From contig JAGBAA010000112.1 in assembly GCA_017939795.1 (NCBI GenBank), positions 22,933 to 86,932 of the forward strand: a DNA stretch of 64,000 nucleotides, in the 5' to 3' direction. Shown piece after piece: positions 1 through 8,143 of this stretch (position 1 is the stretch's first letter; every line of letters begins with the position of its first letter). The position numbers and the translations under genes were made by a program. The notes below the pieces were generated by a model, which did no database searches, was not told the origin of the DNA, and was given only the letters and a program-made list of their open reading frames with translations. This DNA is from Thermoguttaceae bacterium (GTDB taxonomy: Bacteria > Planctomycetota > Planctomycetia > Pirellulales > Thermoguttaceae).

Positions 1-552
1 GTCCAGCCGACTCTGCTCCAGACGTTTCTGCTCCAGGAATCTCTGCCGTTCCGTTCGGTCCATTTCATACCATTTGACCGGAACGACCGTTTTGGCAAAA
101 TACGTAATGGGGATCACCTGAAAATTCGGCAATTTCTCCGCCTTCTGAAGGGGAGACCAAAGTCTCTGAAGCAGTTCACAGGACGGATCATCCCACGGTC
201 CCCAAAGGATGACGAAGAAGTTTTTGTCCTTAAATTCATGAGTCGCTGGAGCCGGCTCCCCGCCAATGACAGGCTGAAGGGAATTGAAGTCGATCAGGGG
301 AAGTCCCACAAGAAAATGCTCACTCGACGGCGTATTAAACATTTGACGTCCAAAAAAGAAAAGCGGCATCATCGCGATCACGATGATGATGAAGACGATC
401 AGATTGTTCAGACTGTCCATCTTCCGCTCATAGTCCTGCCGTTCCTGCTCCGTAACGGAGTAAAATCCAGGAACGACTTCCTGCCTGTCTGGACCGGCCA
501 TTTCTCCCGAAATGAACGTGCGTTCTTCAAAAACGTCGTTGGGTTTTTCCAT
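1..552 (-). CDS. membrane-anchored thioredoxin-fold protein, partial (C-terminus outside window)
   Basis: An open frame runs from the ATG at 552 to the left edge (184 codons, no stop), so the C-terminus is missing. The start is chosen because GGAG lies six bases before it; ATGs at 564 and 573 are in frame but lack a good ribosome site. Residues 1-45 are polar, about 46-63 form one membrane segment (NNLIVFIIIVIAMMPLFFF region), and the part after about residue 100 resembles a thioredoxin/TlpA fold. The usual WCxxC site reads WGPWDDPSC (about residues 114-122), so only one cysteine is left and redox activity is doubtful. It follows the PhoU-domain gene and the 653-1324 gene on the same strand with short gaps and may be in one operon. 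The fold assignment is by eye. Confidence 0.7.
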   Translation of the reverse strand, partial: MEKPNDVFEERTFISGEMAGPDRQEVVPGFYSVTEQERQDYERKMDSLNNLIVFIIIVIAMMPLFFFGRQMFNTPSSEHFLVGLPLIDFNSLQPVIGGEPAPATHEFKDKNFFVILWGPWDDPSCELLQRLWSPLQKAEKLPNFQVIPITYFAKTVVPVKWYEMDRTERQRFLEQKRLEQSRLD

Positions 553-652
553 AAAAGACTCCATTCTTTGCATGAAAAGGCGGGAACGGCTCGAAATGAA
601 CCCTTCCCGCAACTGATCCGGGATCGTGCTTCCGTTTCCCGAAAAGCAAAAA

Positions 653-1324
653 CTATTCTTCTTCCACCGCTTCTTCCGTAACCATCGGGATCAGGAAACG
701 ATCGATCGCATACGCCTGGATCGGCTCACTGACCGGCGTATTGCTGGAGTGTGCCGCAGAACTCCACGGCAAAATGTAGACGAGCGTCAGCCCCGTGTTC
801 ACTTCCGTGACGTAAAGAGCCGAAGCTCCCGGACGGCGCATCCCGGTCCCCGGCATATCGTGCATACCGGCGGTCATCATGTAGCGCGGTTCCGAAGGAA
901 GCATCATCTCGGCAGCAGCATTCCCTTCATCATTTCGATTCCGTTTCGATGTGCGGGAAGAACGGCTGCTGGTCCGTTTCGTGGCCTTTTCTGCACGCGC
1001 ACTCATGAACTTGATCGCCTTCGCCAGGTCCGCGTTGACATTTCCCTGATACTTGGCCTGAAAATTCGGAGTGCTCTTGGAAAGCACGCCGGCGGAAAGC
1101 AGGCCCGTGGAGGAATCCAAAACGTAAAGAGCTTCCACTCCCGCATCAATGTATCCCGTGCAGGTAAGGTAGCCGTCAACACGATCCGACGTATTCGCAC
1201 GGGCAACCGTGACTTCCGGAGCCGCTTTTTCCGTCAGAAACGTGGTGGCGATGCTGGAAATGACACCCGTAGCGATGCAGCCGGCGCAAATCAGCGAGCA
1301 GATGATAGTATTCGAACGTTTCAC
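653..1324 (-). CDS. membrane-anchored or secreted protein of unknown function
   Basis: The chosen start is the GTG at 1324, because AGGAG stands seven bases upstream; an earlier in-frame start at 1411 would overlap the upstream gene. The 223-residue product begins with KRSN and a hydrophobic stretch (IICSLICAGCIATGVISSIATTF) that is a signal anchor or signal peptide. Two similar segments, ALYVLDSSTGLLSA (N-terminal half) and ALYVTEVNTGLTLV (C-terminal half), look like paired beta-strand repeats, separated by a basic low-complexity linker rich in Arg and Ser. The C-terminus is acidic. I do not recognise the family. It sits between a PhoU-domain gene and a thioredoxin-fold gene on the same strand. 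Confidence 0.75.
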   Translation of the reverse strand: MKRSNTIICSLICAGCIATGVISSIATTFLTEKAAPEVTVARANTSDRVDGYLTCTGYIDAGVEALYVLDSSTGLLSAGVLSKSTPNFQAKYQGNVNADLAKAIKFMSARAEKATKRTSSRSSRTSKRNRNDEGNAAAEMMLPSEPRYMMTAGMHDMPGTGMRRPGASALYVTEVNTGLTLVYILPWSSAAHSSNTPVSEPIQAYAIDRFLIPMVTEEAVEEE

Positions 1325-1376
1325 GATATTTCTCCTGTACAAAACTGTATGTATTGAGGTTAAGGAAGGATTTCCA

Positions 1377-2132
1377 TTAAATTGTTTTTTCATATTTGCG
1401 GATCTCCGCATTAAATTCTTCCAAAAATTCCGCTTTGCGGTCCAGAATGGTTCCGGAGATCTCTACGGACTTGGAAATTTTTTTGGTAAAATCCAGCTTA
1501 TGGACCGGCTGAACGACACTGGAGCAAATGTTGCGCAAATGGGATGCGATCCTCTTCATAAAGCGGAACATCAGGACATCGGAAGCCGTCCGGCATCCCG
1601 GAGTTTCGAGATTCAGCAGTGTCTTCGTGACGCCGTCGCACTGTTTTCCGATCCATCGGCACTCACAGATCGCCTGCCGGGCAGATCCTTCATTTTCTTC
1701 CTGGATCGCCAGAATGCACAGGTCGAAGATCCGGAAGATCAAAAGCTTCAGCAATACAAGCTGTTCTTTTTCGGCACCCAAAGGAGCACACGGCGCAAGT
1801 TCGCTCATGTCGAAAATATTTTTAGCATAGTCGCCAAGCCGTTCCGCATCCTTCGCAATACTCATAAAAACGAGTGCTTCTGGACTGACCTGTCCGCGGA
1901 CGGAACAGTGAATGACCAGTTCCTTGCGGATCTGCCGTTCTGCTTTATTGACCATTTTATCCAGTCTGGTGACTTCTTCACACACCGTGTCGGACGGAAC
2001 ACCATGGATCGCCGGCTGGCAGGCAAGAAGGAATTCTTCACGTGCCCGCTGCAGCATCTCAATAAAATCTGCTTTGATCTTGCCGATCCCGCTGGATGAT
2101 CTGGTCGCATTGGCCTGAAACCAGTTGAGCAT
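1377..2132 (-). CDS. PhoU-domain protein
   Basis: A 251-residue, mostly helical soluble protein starting MLNWFQANAT. The ATG at 2132 has GAGG nine bases upstream and is preferred to the in-frame start at 2189. Two helical-bundle repeats can be seen; the first carries the segment EALVFMSIAKDAERLGDYAKNI, which matches the metal-binding E-xxx-D motif of PhoU repeats (ERxxDYAxNI). PhoU proteins link phosphate uptake to PhoR signalling or accompany Na/Pi or DUF47-type phosphate transporters. No pst or phoR gene is in the window, so its partner is unknown. The next genes on the same strand are the unknown protein at 653 and the thioredoxin-fold protein at the window edge. Confidence 0.8.
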   Translation of the reverse strand: MLNWFQANATRSSSGIGKIKADFIEMLQRAREEFLLACQPAIHGVPSDTVCEEVTRLDKMVNKAERQIRKELVIHCSVRGQVSPEALVFMSIAKDAERLGDYAKNIFDMSELAPCAPLGAEKEQLVLLKLLIFRIFDLCILAIQEENEGSARQAICECRWIGKQCDGVTKTLLNLETPGCRTASDVLMFRFMKRIASHLRNICSSVVQPVHKLDFTKKISKSVEISGTILDRKAEFLEEFNAEIRKYEKTI

Positions 2133-2389
2133 GAAATTACCTCTTTCGCTGTGAAAAAAGACAAAGGACCTCGATCTCTTATTTTCCACGATATGCCCTA
2201 TTCTGTCAAGAGGATCTTTTCGTTTTTTTCAAAAAAAGAGGTATCCAGCCAAAAAATTTTTACCATTGACGCTTTTAAGACATTTGGCGAAACTTTAACG
2301 TGCCCGCGGCCTATGGAAGATTCACCGCAGGCATGGATTCCCAGCTCAAATACAGAGAGGATCAAAGAATATCGCTCCTCTCACCGATT

Positions 2390-2869
2390 TTACGGAGCCG
2401 AGGTTTCCGCTTCTGCAAAAATACCGAGGATCGTCTTTTCGTCCTGGTATCCCAGGAGCCGATCTTCAAGCGTGCCGCCGCGGAAAATCAGGATCGTCGG
2501 AAAACCTTCGATCTGGAAACGTTCCGCAAGTGCCTGCTCTTTGTCTCCGTCCACCATTCCGACCCGGGCATTTTTCGGAAGTCTTCCGGATGTTTCCATT
2601 TCGTGGAGGAGCTTTTCAAGCATTCGGCACGGCGGACACCAGGTCGCGTGAATGACCACCATACTGCGTCCGGGATCCTGAATGAACGCCTCAAAACCGG
2701 CTGCATCCAGTTCCGTGACCTGCGGAGCCGCCGCGGTCTCCGTCCCCGCAGAAACCGGAGCTTCTGCCGGACTCTCGGAAACCGGGGATGGTGTCTTCGG
2801 TTTTTCTCCACATCCCAATGCCGGGAAAATCACGGCACACACGATCAAAGTCAAAAGAAAACGTTTCAT
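2390..2869 (-). CDS. thioredoxin-domain lipoprotein
   Basis: 159 residues. The N-terminus is a lipoprotein signal with the lipobox ALGC (Cys20), then a Pro/Ala/Thr-rich spacer (about 21-50), then a thioredoxin domain with an intact catalytic motif, HATWCPPCRMLEKLL (about residues 74-88). The cis-proline loop is visible as GFPTILIF. It probably acts as a periplasm-facing, membrane-tethered thiol oxidoreductase. The start has AGGAG just upstream (2875-2880 region). It stands alone, with about 250 empty bases towards the PhoU gene. The substrate cannot be told from context. Confidence 0.88.
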   Translation of the reverse strand: MKRFLLTLIVCAVIFPALGCGEKPKTPSPVSESPAEAPVSAGTETAAAPQVTELDAAGFEAFIQDPGRSMVVIHATWCPPCRMLEKLLHEMETSGRLPKNARVGMVDGDKEQALAERFQIEGFPTILIFRGGTLEDRLLGYQDEKTILGIFAEAETSAP

Positions 2870-2938
2870 GATCTTCTCCTTCCGGTAAAATCGAATTAGA
2901 ATTCAAAAAATTATGGTGTCTCAGGAAAATTTTCCCAC

Positions 2939-2985
2939 AAAAAAACTCTGAAAGAAACTTTCCGCGGTCCGCTTCTTTCAGAGTT
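2939..2985 (-). terminator. intrinsic terminator of sat
   Basis: A perfect 13-bp inverted repeat (AACTCTGAAAGAA at 2944-2956 with its complement at 2973-2985) is followed on the minus strand by seven T (2939-2945). It lies 20 bases beyond the sat stop codon. Confidence 0.9.
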
Positions 2986-3004
2986 GAATCTCTCAAAACG
3001 GAAA

Positions 3005-4264
3005 TTATTTCTGGCTCATCGCAGCAGCAAGAATGGCACTGGTGCTCTCACGCATGATGCGCGGGTCGACCTGATTGCCTTCCTGGAGCGTCTTGCGAAC
3101 GTCTTTTCCAGAAATGAAGACCGGTTTCTCGTCTTTATGATTTTCCATCAGGTCAACACGGCCAATGGAATCATAGTACGCAGCGAAACCAACGTTCAGA
3201 TTCTTGATCTTCAGATCGCCGTTGAGCTTCGTGAAAATTTCCTGCGCATCAAAGTCGCCCCAGATCGCGGTTCCGTCTTTGTACGGAGCGTCGGCGTGTT
3301 TGCGGCCGATGATGATGTCGGTGAAACCAAAGTTCTGGCGGTAGATCGCGTGCATGACCGCTTCTTTCGGGCCGCCGTAGAACATTTTGATGTCCAGTCC
3401 AAGCAGGATCACACGGTCCGGAACGCTTTCACCGCGGGGACCCCACAGTTCGGCATCGCTGTCGCCTTCGCCAAGCGCACGATTTTCGATGAGCTTTTCG
3501 TAGGTCTGCATGCGGATCTCGGCACACACGTCGTCGCCTTTCGTCTCGCCGATGAGCGGATTCAGACAGGCACCCGCGTTGAATCCCTGACGCACGAGCG
3601 TTTCCAGTCCGTAGACCAGCGCGTATTCATGCGCACGGTGAAGCGGGTTGCGCGTCTGGAAAGCGACGCAGCGTTCCCAGCCTTTGCTCTCCAGCAGCGC
3701 ACGAACTTCTTTCGGGCTGAGGACATACTGGCCGAAATTCGGATTCTTCGGCTGCGGAAGGACCTGGATCTTACCGCCGAGGAGCCAGTCTTTTCCCGCA
3801 TCGTTCACAAGCACCATATCCGCACCGGGATGATCCGTCCGGTCCGTCAGGTAGACCTTTTTGATGTAGTCCATTTTATCCCACGGATACACGTCGGTGA
3901 CGTCCACCGTCGCGATGATCTCGTCCGCAGAATTGACCAGCGCGACCTTCTGGCCCGGCTTGATCGTCTCGGCAAGCTCTTTCGTCATCGGGAAAGCAAG
4001 CGGGATCGTCCACGCATATTTCTGACCGTTGAACAGGATGCACTCTTCGTTCAGAACGCGGTTCCACGTTTCAGAATCCATCGGACCGTCCAGCGGGCTG
4101 AGCGCACCGTCGCCAAAACGATAGACCGTGGAAAGGTCTGCATCGGAAACCGGAACTTTGGTCAGACCGGCAGCTTCGGCCAGAAATTCATCTTTCTTGC
4201 AATTACAAATAGTGCAGCAAACAGGTTCCTGCAGTCCGCCATGCGGAAGAATAAGCTGTGCCAT
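3005..4264 (-). CDS. sat: sulfate adenylyltransferase (ATP sulfurylase)
   Basis: 419 residues. The enzyme makes adenosine 5'-phosphosulfate from ATP and sulfate, the first step of sulfate assimilation. An N-terminal PUA-like domain (about 1-165) precedes the nucleotidyl-transfer domain. The ATP-binding motif [11 protein letters not shown] is at 203-213, and a second conserved segment reads [11 protein letters not shown] (about 327-337, where many relatives have GRDHAG). The length fits the single-domain Sat/MET3-like form with no APS-kinase domain. Four cysteines close to the N-terminus (CCTICNC, 16-22) are unusual and might bind a metal. The sulfate ABC transporter lies 46 kb away in this window; no APS or PAPS reductase is visible here. 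A strong terminator follows the gene. Confidence 0.95.
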   Translation of the reverse strand: MAQLILPHGGLQEPVCCTICNCKKDEFLAEAAGLTKVPVSDADLSTVYRFGDGALSPLDGPMDSETWNRVLNEECILFNGQKYAWTIPLAFPMTKELAETIKPGQKVALVNSADEIIATVDVTDVYPWDKMDYIKKVYLTDRTDHPGADMVLVNDAGKDWLLGGKIQVLPQPKNPNFGQYVLSPKEVRALLESKGWERCVAFQTRNPLHRAHEYALVYGLETLVRQGFNAGACLNPLIGETKGDDVCAEIRMQTYEKLIENRALGEGDSDAELWGPRGESVPDRVILLGLDIKMFYGGPKEAVMHAIYRQNFGFTDIIIGRKHADAPYKDGTAIWGDFDAQEIFTKLNGDLKIKNLNVGFAAYYDSIGRVDLMENHKDEKPVFISGKDVRKTLQEGNQVDPRIMRESTSAILAAAMSQK

Positions 4265-4427
4265 GGAAATATTCCTTCAAAACAAAACAGGGGGGTTTCC
4301 CGACAGGAAAACCGAAATTAACCGCACACGGCACGTCTCGGACCTAAAAATAAAACGCTCTGTCCAAAAACGCACACGAGATGTGCTTCTTTCTTTTTCT
4401 ATCGGCAAATTCCGCCGAAAACATTCA

Positions 4428-4886
4428 CTAATTGCGCATTGCGACTTCCAATTCGATCCGCGCGATCTTGTCGATGCGGCGCTGATGGCGTCCGGCTTCA
4501 AACCCGGTCTCAAGCCACTTTGTGAGGACTCCCTCAAGCGCGCTGGCCCCCAACATGTCGCCGGAAAGGCAGAGAACGTTCAGATTATTGTGCCGACGGC
4601 TGATCTCCGCAGTCAGTTCATCGCCGCAGACAGCTGCCCGCACATTCGGAAATTTATTCGCGACGATCGACATACCGATCCCAGTCCCGCAGATCAGGAT
4701 CCCGCGGTCCGCTTCGCTCTTGCTCACAAGCGCGGCGACCTGACTCGCAACATCCGGATAATCCACGGTATTGTCCCGCACTTCGCCGGTACACTCAACG
4801 ACTTCATGGCCTTTCTGACGAAGAATCTCGATCGCTTTTGCCTTCATCGTCACGCCGCGGTGATCGCTTCCAATCGCAATACGCAT
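4428..4886 (-). CDS. rpiB: ribose-5-phosphate isomerase B
   Basis: 152 residues, the usual RpiB size. It interconverts ribose 5-phosphate and ribulose 5-phosphate in the pentose phosphate pathway. The phosphate-binding N-terminus MRIAIGSDHRG, the catalytic-cysteine segment GILICGTGIGMSIVANK (Cys at about 67) and SRRHNNLNVL with the catalytic His are all present. It has its own promoter (4959-4986) and ends about 160 bases before the sat start codon; no terminator is obvious between them, so read-through into sat is possible. Confidence 0.95.
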   Translation of the reverse strand: MRIAIGSDHRGVTMKAKAIEILRQKGHEVVECTGEVRDNTVDYPDVASQVAALVSKSEADRGILICGTGIGMSIVANKFPNVRAAVCGDELTAEISRRHNNLNVLCLSGDMLGASALEGVLTKWLETGFEAGRHQRRIDKIARIELEVAMRN

Positions 4887-4958
4887 GATAGTTCCTGTAT
4901 TTTTAACTTCTATAAATGGTATATCCAGGCCAACGGATGCCGGATAGTTTCACGGTCT

Positions 4959-4986
4959 ATTCTACCATATTCTGATTTTTTTTCAA
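4959..4986 (-). promoter_or_regulatory. promoter of rpiB
   Basis: On the minus strand TTGAAA (4986-4981), 16 bases, then TAGAAT (4964-4959). The start point would be near 4952, leaving a leader of about 65 bases before the rpiB ATG. Confidence 0.7.
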
Positions 4987-5144
4987 GGGGAGCCGGACGC
5001 ATTTATTTCAAAGAAATTCATTCCGAAAAAATTTCACTTCCCGCACATCAAAAAAACAATGGGGGAAAACCGGCCAATGCGAGCGTCAAAACGGCCTTTC
5101 AGAAAGTTTTTGGAAAAATTTTGCCGTTTTTGGGCACCTCCCCC

Positions 5145-5172
5145 TTGAAATTTTTTGGATCTATGGTAGGAT
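5145..5172 (+). promoter_or_regulatory. promoter of first tRNA-Lys
   Basis: TTGAAA (5145-5150), 16 bases, TAGGAT (5167-5172), 13 bases before the tRNA. The same hexamers with the same spacing stand before the second copy. Confidence 0.8.
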
Positions 5173-5185
5173 TAGGACACTTGAC

Positions 5186-5258
5186 GGGAACGTAGCTCAG
5201 TCGGTAGAGCAACTGACTTTTAATCCGTAGGTCATGGGTTCAAGTCCCATCGTTCCCA
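5186..5258 (+). tRNA. tRNA-Lys (anticodon TTT), copy 1
   Basis: 73 nt cloverleaf: acceptor stem GGGAACG/CGTTCCC with discriminator A, D arm GCTC-AGTCGGTA-GAGC, anticodon loop CTTTTAA with anticodon TTT, and T arm ATGGG-TTCAAGT-CCCAT. CCA is not encoded. It is followed directly by a terminator. Confidence 0.97.
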
Positions 5259-5265
5259 TTCAGGC

Positions 5266-5292
5266 GCCTCGGTTTCGGCCGAGGCTTTTTTT
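5266..5292 (+). terminator. terminator of tRNA-Lys copy 1
   Basis: Stem GCCTCGG/CCGAGGC (5266-5272 and 5279-5285) with a six-base loop, then seven T (5286-5292). Confidence 0.93.
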
Positions 5293-5401
5293 ATGCCGTC
5301 TTCCAAGTCATCCCGATCCGCAAAGAAAACGCAGACGGCACACTTCCCCAAACCCAAGCCAAAATCAAAAAAAGAGGGGAAAGAAATTTCATCTCCCCCC
5401 C

Positions 5402-5429
5402 TTGAAAAAATTTCGGTTTGTGGTAGGAT
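5402..5429 (+). promoter_or_regulatory. promoter of second tRNA-Lys
   Basis: TTGAAA (5402-5407), 16 bases, TAGGAT (5424-5429), 13 bases before the tRNA. The spacer differs from copy 1 while the hexamers are identical, which supports both as real promoters. Confidence 0.8.
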
Positions 5430-5442
5430 TAGGTTACTTGAC

Positions 5443-5515
5443 GGGAACGTAGCTCAGTCGGTAGAGCAACTGACTTTTAATCCGTAGGTCATGGGTTCAA
5501 GTCCCATCGTTCCCA
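5443..5515 (+). tRNA. tRNA-Lys (anticodon TTT), copy 2
   Basis: Identical in sequence to the copy at 5186-5258, 257 bp downstream, and again with its own promoter and terminator. This is a tandem duplication of a complete transcription unit rather than a polycistronic tRNA operon. Confidence 0.97.
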
Positions 5516-5522
5516 TTCAGGC

Positions 5523-5549
5523 GCCTCGGTTTCGGCCGAGGCTTTTTTT
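5523..5549 (+). terminator. terminator of tRNA-Lys copy 2
   Basis: Same stem GCCTCGG/CCGAGGC (5523-5529 and 5536-5542) and seven T (5543-5549) as after copy 1. The next gene is convergent and ends at 5560. Confidence 0.93.
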
Positions 5550-5559
5550 ATGGACCGAT

Positions 5560-7299
5560 TCAGGGACTGGCCTGATCCTGCGCCGCCTCTTCTCTTTTCG
5601 TGTCGGAAAGCCGGCGAAGCTCAAAATCTTTATTTTCAAAGACCAGCTCGTAATCTTCGATCCCATTGCGGGTCTTCATCAAAATGTGCCGTCCCTTCAG
5701 ATCGTGTTTATTCCGCACGATGTAGTCTGCACCGTATTTCGTCTTCAAAAGCTCGATTTTCGCTTTCGGCATCTGGGTAAAAGAACCGGCTCGGCCGTAG
5801 GTCTGTCCGGGTTTGTTGATGTCGAATGCGTAAAACTGATCCTGCATCCGCTCCCACCATTCGCAAAGTCCGCCGGCATCCTGCGGAATGTCTTTCCAGA
5901 CACCGACCTCCCCGCGCCGGGCAAACCATCGGAAAGTCCGTGTCGTGTACGGAACCACAAAAAGGGCATCTTTTTCCGTATTTTCCCGAGCGAAACGGCA
6001 AAGTTCCTGCCAGGTCTCTCCGCGCGAAGCTCCGGAACAGGAGCGGGGACGCATCGGTTTTGAGAATTTTCCAAGCGCACCGTAAAACGTCATGCCGGAC
6101 GCAAGAACGGCCATCCCCAGAAGGACCATACCGCTCAGCCGACGGCCGGAAAGTCGTGTATTTTGGCCGGAAAGTCGTGTATTTTGGCCGGAAATAGTAT
6201 TTTGGCCGGAAAGCCGTGTATTTTGGCAGAGTCCGTCTGCGTATCGAATGAAGAGTAACGAAACCCCCAGAGGCAGCATGACGTCCGCAAGCCGGAACCA
6301 GTAGTATCGAAGCAGTGAGGCTGCCTTATCCGGAGCGATCTCAATGAAAAGATTGATCCCCCACCCGATCATGGCGATCACCAGCGCACCGCAAATGAAC
6401 GTTCGGAACGTCATGTCTCCATGCGAGGTCCGCGGTCGGGCACAAAGGAAGCCCCAAACCAGGATCAGGAGAGCAAAAAGCCCAAGTTTCACCGAGTTGT
6501 GCTCTGCCATGTGGCTCAGAAGCAGATGATGCGGCAAACGCTCATAGACGTAAAGGTACGTCGCATTCCGGGCGGTCTCAGCCGGAACGTCCGCATTGAG
6601 CTGCAGTGCCGGAACCAGCGCGGGAAGCGTAAACAGCACGGCAGCCGTCAGGCCGGGAAGAAGCTCGCGCAGTGAAGGAAGAAAGCACTTTTCCAGATCT
6701 GCCGGCGAACCGTTTTTCTTCAGAGTGCGTTCGTGAATGTTCAGTACGAGCCACGCGATCCCCAGTGCGGCGATACACCATCCGCCGACCAGAACGTGAA
6801 ACATGGCGCCGATGCCGAAAAAGACCAGTGCACGATTCCACCGGTTTCGGAAAAGTTCTCCAAGGCCGAAGAACACAAAAACATACGCGAATCCTTTTGC
6901 TTCCACGCCGCCGACGACCCATTCTCCGGCACAGGAACATTTCTGGTTCAAAAAAAGGAAAAGAAGTGCCGAAAGGACCCCGAATCCCCAGCGTTTGAAG
7001 ACGGGACGCGTCATCCGCCACCAGCCGGCCGCCATGCCGAACCAGGTAAGACAGCGTCCGATCCAAATGACGGTCTCCATCGGGAAAAGAAGCGTCAGCC
7101 AGCCGAATGTCCAGTAAAATACCGCGTGCGCATCCTGGGAATCCAGAAAAAAATCCCCATGCACGTAGTCCGGATTCCAGAAATGAGCCGCTTTTTCAAT
7201 ATAGTGCGCCTCATTAACGTCCGGTACCGCATACGTTCCGACGAGAAAAAATATGGCAAAAATCAATAAAATTTCCAACTTGTTCAGGCAAAATTTCAT
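5560..7299 (-). CDS. polytopic membrane protein with in-frame heptapeptide repeats
   Basis: 579 residues. There are about ten hydrophobic segments from residue 7 to about 400, then a soluble C-terminal domain of about 180 residues. The layout resembles planctomycete multispanning proteins of the glycosyltransferase-C or DUF6798 kind, but no catalytic motif can be named. A polar stretch around residues 350-385 consists of the repeat GQNTRLS (three full copies and one shortened to GQNTIS), encoded by 21-bp tandem repeats; it sits just before the last membrane segment. The start at 7299 gives a normal N-terminal signal anchor (KFCLNKLEILLIFAIFF). It is divergent from the YqeG-like gene and convergent with the tRNAs. 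Confidence 0.8.
   Translation of the reverse strand: MKFCLNKLEILLIFAIFFLVGTYAVPDVNEAHYIEKAAHFWNPDYVHGDFFLDSQDAHAVFYWTFGWLTLLFPMETVIWIGRCLTWFGMAAGWWRMTRPVFKRWGFGVLSALLFLFLNQKCSCAGEWVVGGVEAKGFAYVFVFFGLGELFRNRWNRALVFFGIGAMFHVLVGGWCIAALGIAWLVLNIHERTLKKNGSPADLEKCFLPSLRELLPGLTAAVLFTLPALVPALQLNADVPAETARNATYLYVYERLPHHLLLSHMAEHNSVKLGLFALLILVWGFLCARPRTSHGDMTFRTFICGALVIAMIGWGINLFIEIAPDKAASLLRYYWFRLADVMLPLGVSLLFIRYADGLCQNTRLSGQNTISGQNTRLSGQNTRLSGRRLSGMVLLGMAVLASGMTFYGALGKFSKPMRPRSCSGASRGETWQELCRFARENTEKDALFVVPYTTRTFRWFARRGEVGVWKDIPQDAGGLCEWWERMQDQFYAFDINKPGQTYGRAGSFTQMPKAKIELLKTKYGADYIVRNKHDLKGRHILMKTRNGIEDYELVFENKDFELRRLSDTKREEAAQDQASP
6144..6224 (-). repeat. 21-bp in-frame tandem repeat
   Basis: Four tandem units starting GGCCGGAAAG: 6144-6164, 6165-6185, 6186-6203 (18 bp, one codon lost) and 6204-6224. 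All keep the reading frame and encode GQNTRLS-type heptapeptides in the membrane protein. Confidence 0.95.
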
Positions 7300-7435
7300 A
7301 AAAAAAGGCTCCGAACTCTAGGAATCAGCTAAGGGATACGATATAATGAAAGGGGCTTTCCTGATTTTGGAAACAGGAAAAGGGTCCCTCCTTTCGTGTC
7401 AGGCCGTTTTCGGGTTTCATTCGCAGGAAAAGCAT

Positions 7436-7981
7436 ATGGAAAATCGATATTCATGGGGCGTCCGGCTTCTGCTTGGACTGTTTTTGCCGAACTTTAAGGT
7501 CAATGTCGTCAATGAACTGACGCCCAACATTCTGCATCAGCTCGGGATCCGCAATATCCTGCTGGATGTGGACTGCACGCTGAAACGCTACGATTCCGAC
7601 CAGTTTGAGGATTGGGTGGTCGAGTGGCTCGAGTCTCTGAAATGTGCCGGCGTGGAAGTCTGCCTTCTCTCCAACGGCAAAGGCCCCCGAATCGGCAGGA
7701 TCGCGAACCACTACGGCCTCGAATATGAAGCGATGGCCCTGAAGCCTCTCCCGTTCGGCTGCTGGCGCGTCATCCGACGAAAAGGCTGGGACCGCAAACA
7801 GACCGCCATGGTCGGCGACCAGATCTTCGCGGACATTGCCGCCGGGAATCTTGCCGGAGTCAAGACCGTCCACGTGACGCCGATCCATCCGGAAACGGAA
7901 CCGATCTTCACTCGAGTCAAACGTCCGCTGGAACGGATCATCTTCTTCATGGTCCCGATCCACAAGATCAACGAAACGTAA
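7436..7981 (+). CDS. yqeG: YqeG-family HAD-IIIA phosphatase
   Basis: 181 residues from the ATG at 7436, which follows AGGAAA. A longer in-frame start at 7346 exists, but the preceding residues do not look like the family. HAD motif I is LLDVDCTLKRYD (about residues 41-52), motif II is CLLSNGK, and the acidic motif is VGDQIFADIAAGN (about 130-142). Family members are small phosphatases of the phosphatidylglycerophosphatase GEP4/YqeG type; the substrate here is unproven. It is one of few plus-strand genes and stands alone. A repeat-rich intergenic stretch follows. Confidence 0.88.
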   Translation: MENRYSWGVRLLLGLFLPNFKVNVVNELTPNILHQLGIRNILLDVDCTLKRYDSDQFEDWVVEWLESLKCAGVEVCLLSNGKGPRIGRIANHYGLEYEAMALKPLPFGCWRVIRRKGWDRKQTAMVGDQIFADIAAGNLAGVKTVHVTPIHPETEPIFTRVKRPLERIIFFMVPIHKINET

Positions 7982-8041
7982 ATTTCCAAAACGGATCGTC
8001 CGATATTTCGGGACTGCCGAAACGTGCGGCACCGGAACCGG

Positions 8042-8119
8042 CACAAAACGCCAAAACGGCAAGCCGCCAAAACGCCAAAACGGTAAGCCGCCAAAACGCC
8101 AAAACGCAAAAAACGGCAA
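8042..8119. repeat. 24-bp intergenic tandem repeat
   Basis: About three imperfect copies of a 24-bp unit built from CCAAAACG, CCAAAACGG and YAAGCCG, between the convergent yqeG and the beta-helix gene. No hairpin with a T run was found inside it. Confidence 0.8.
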
Positions 8120-8143
8120 ACCTCGGAATATCGGACCCGCACT

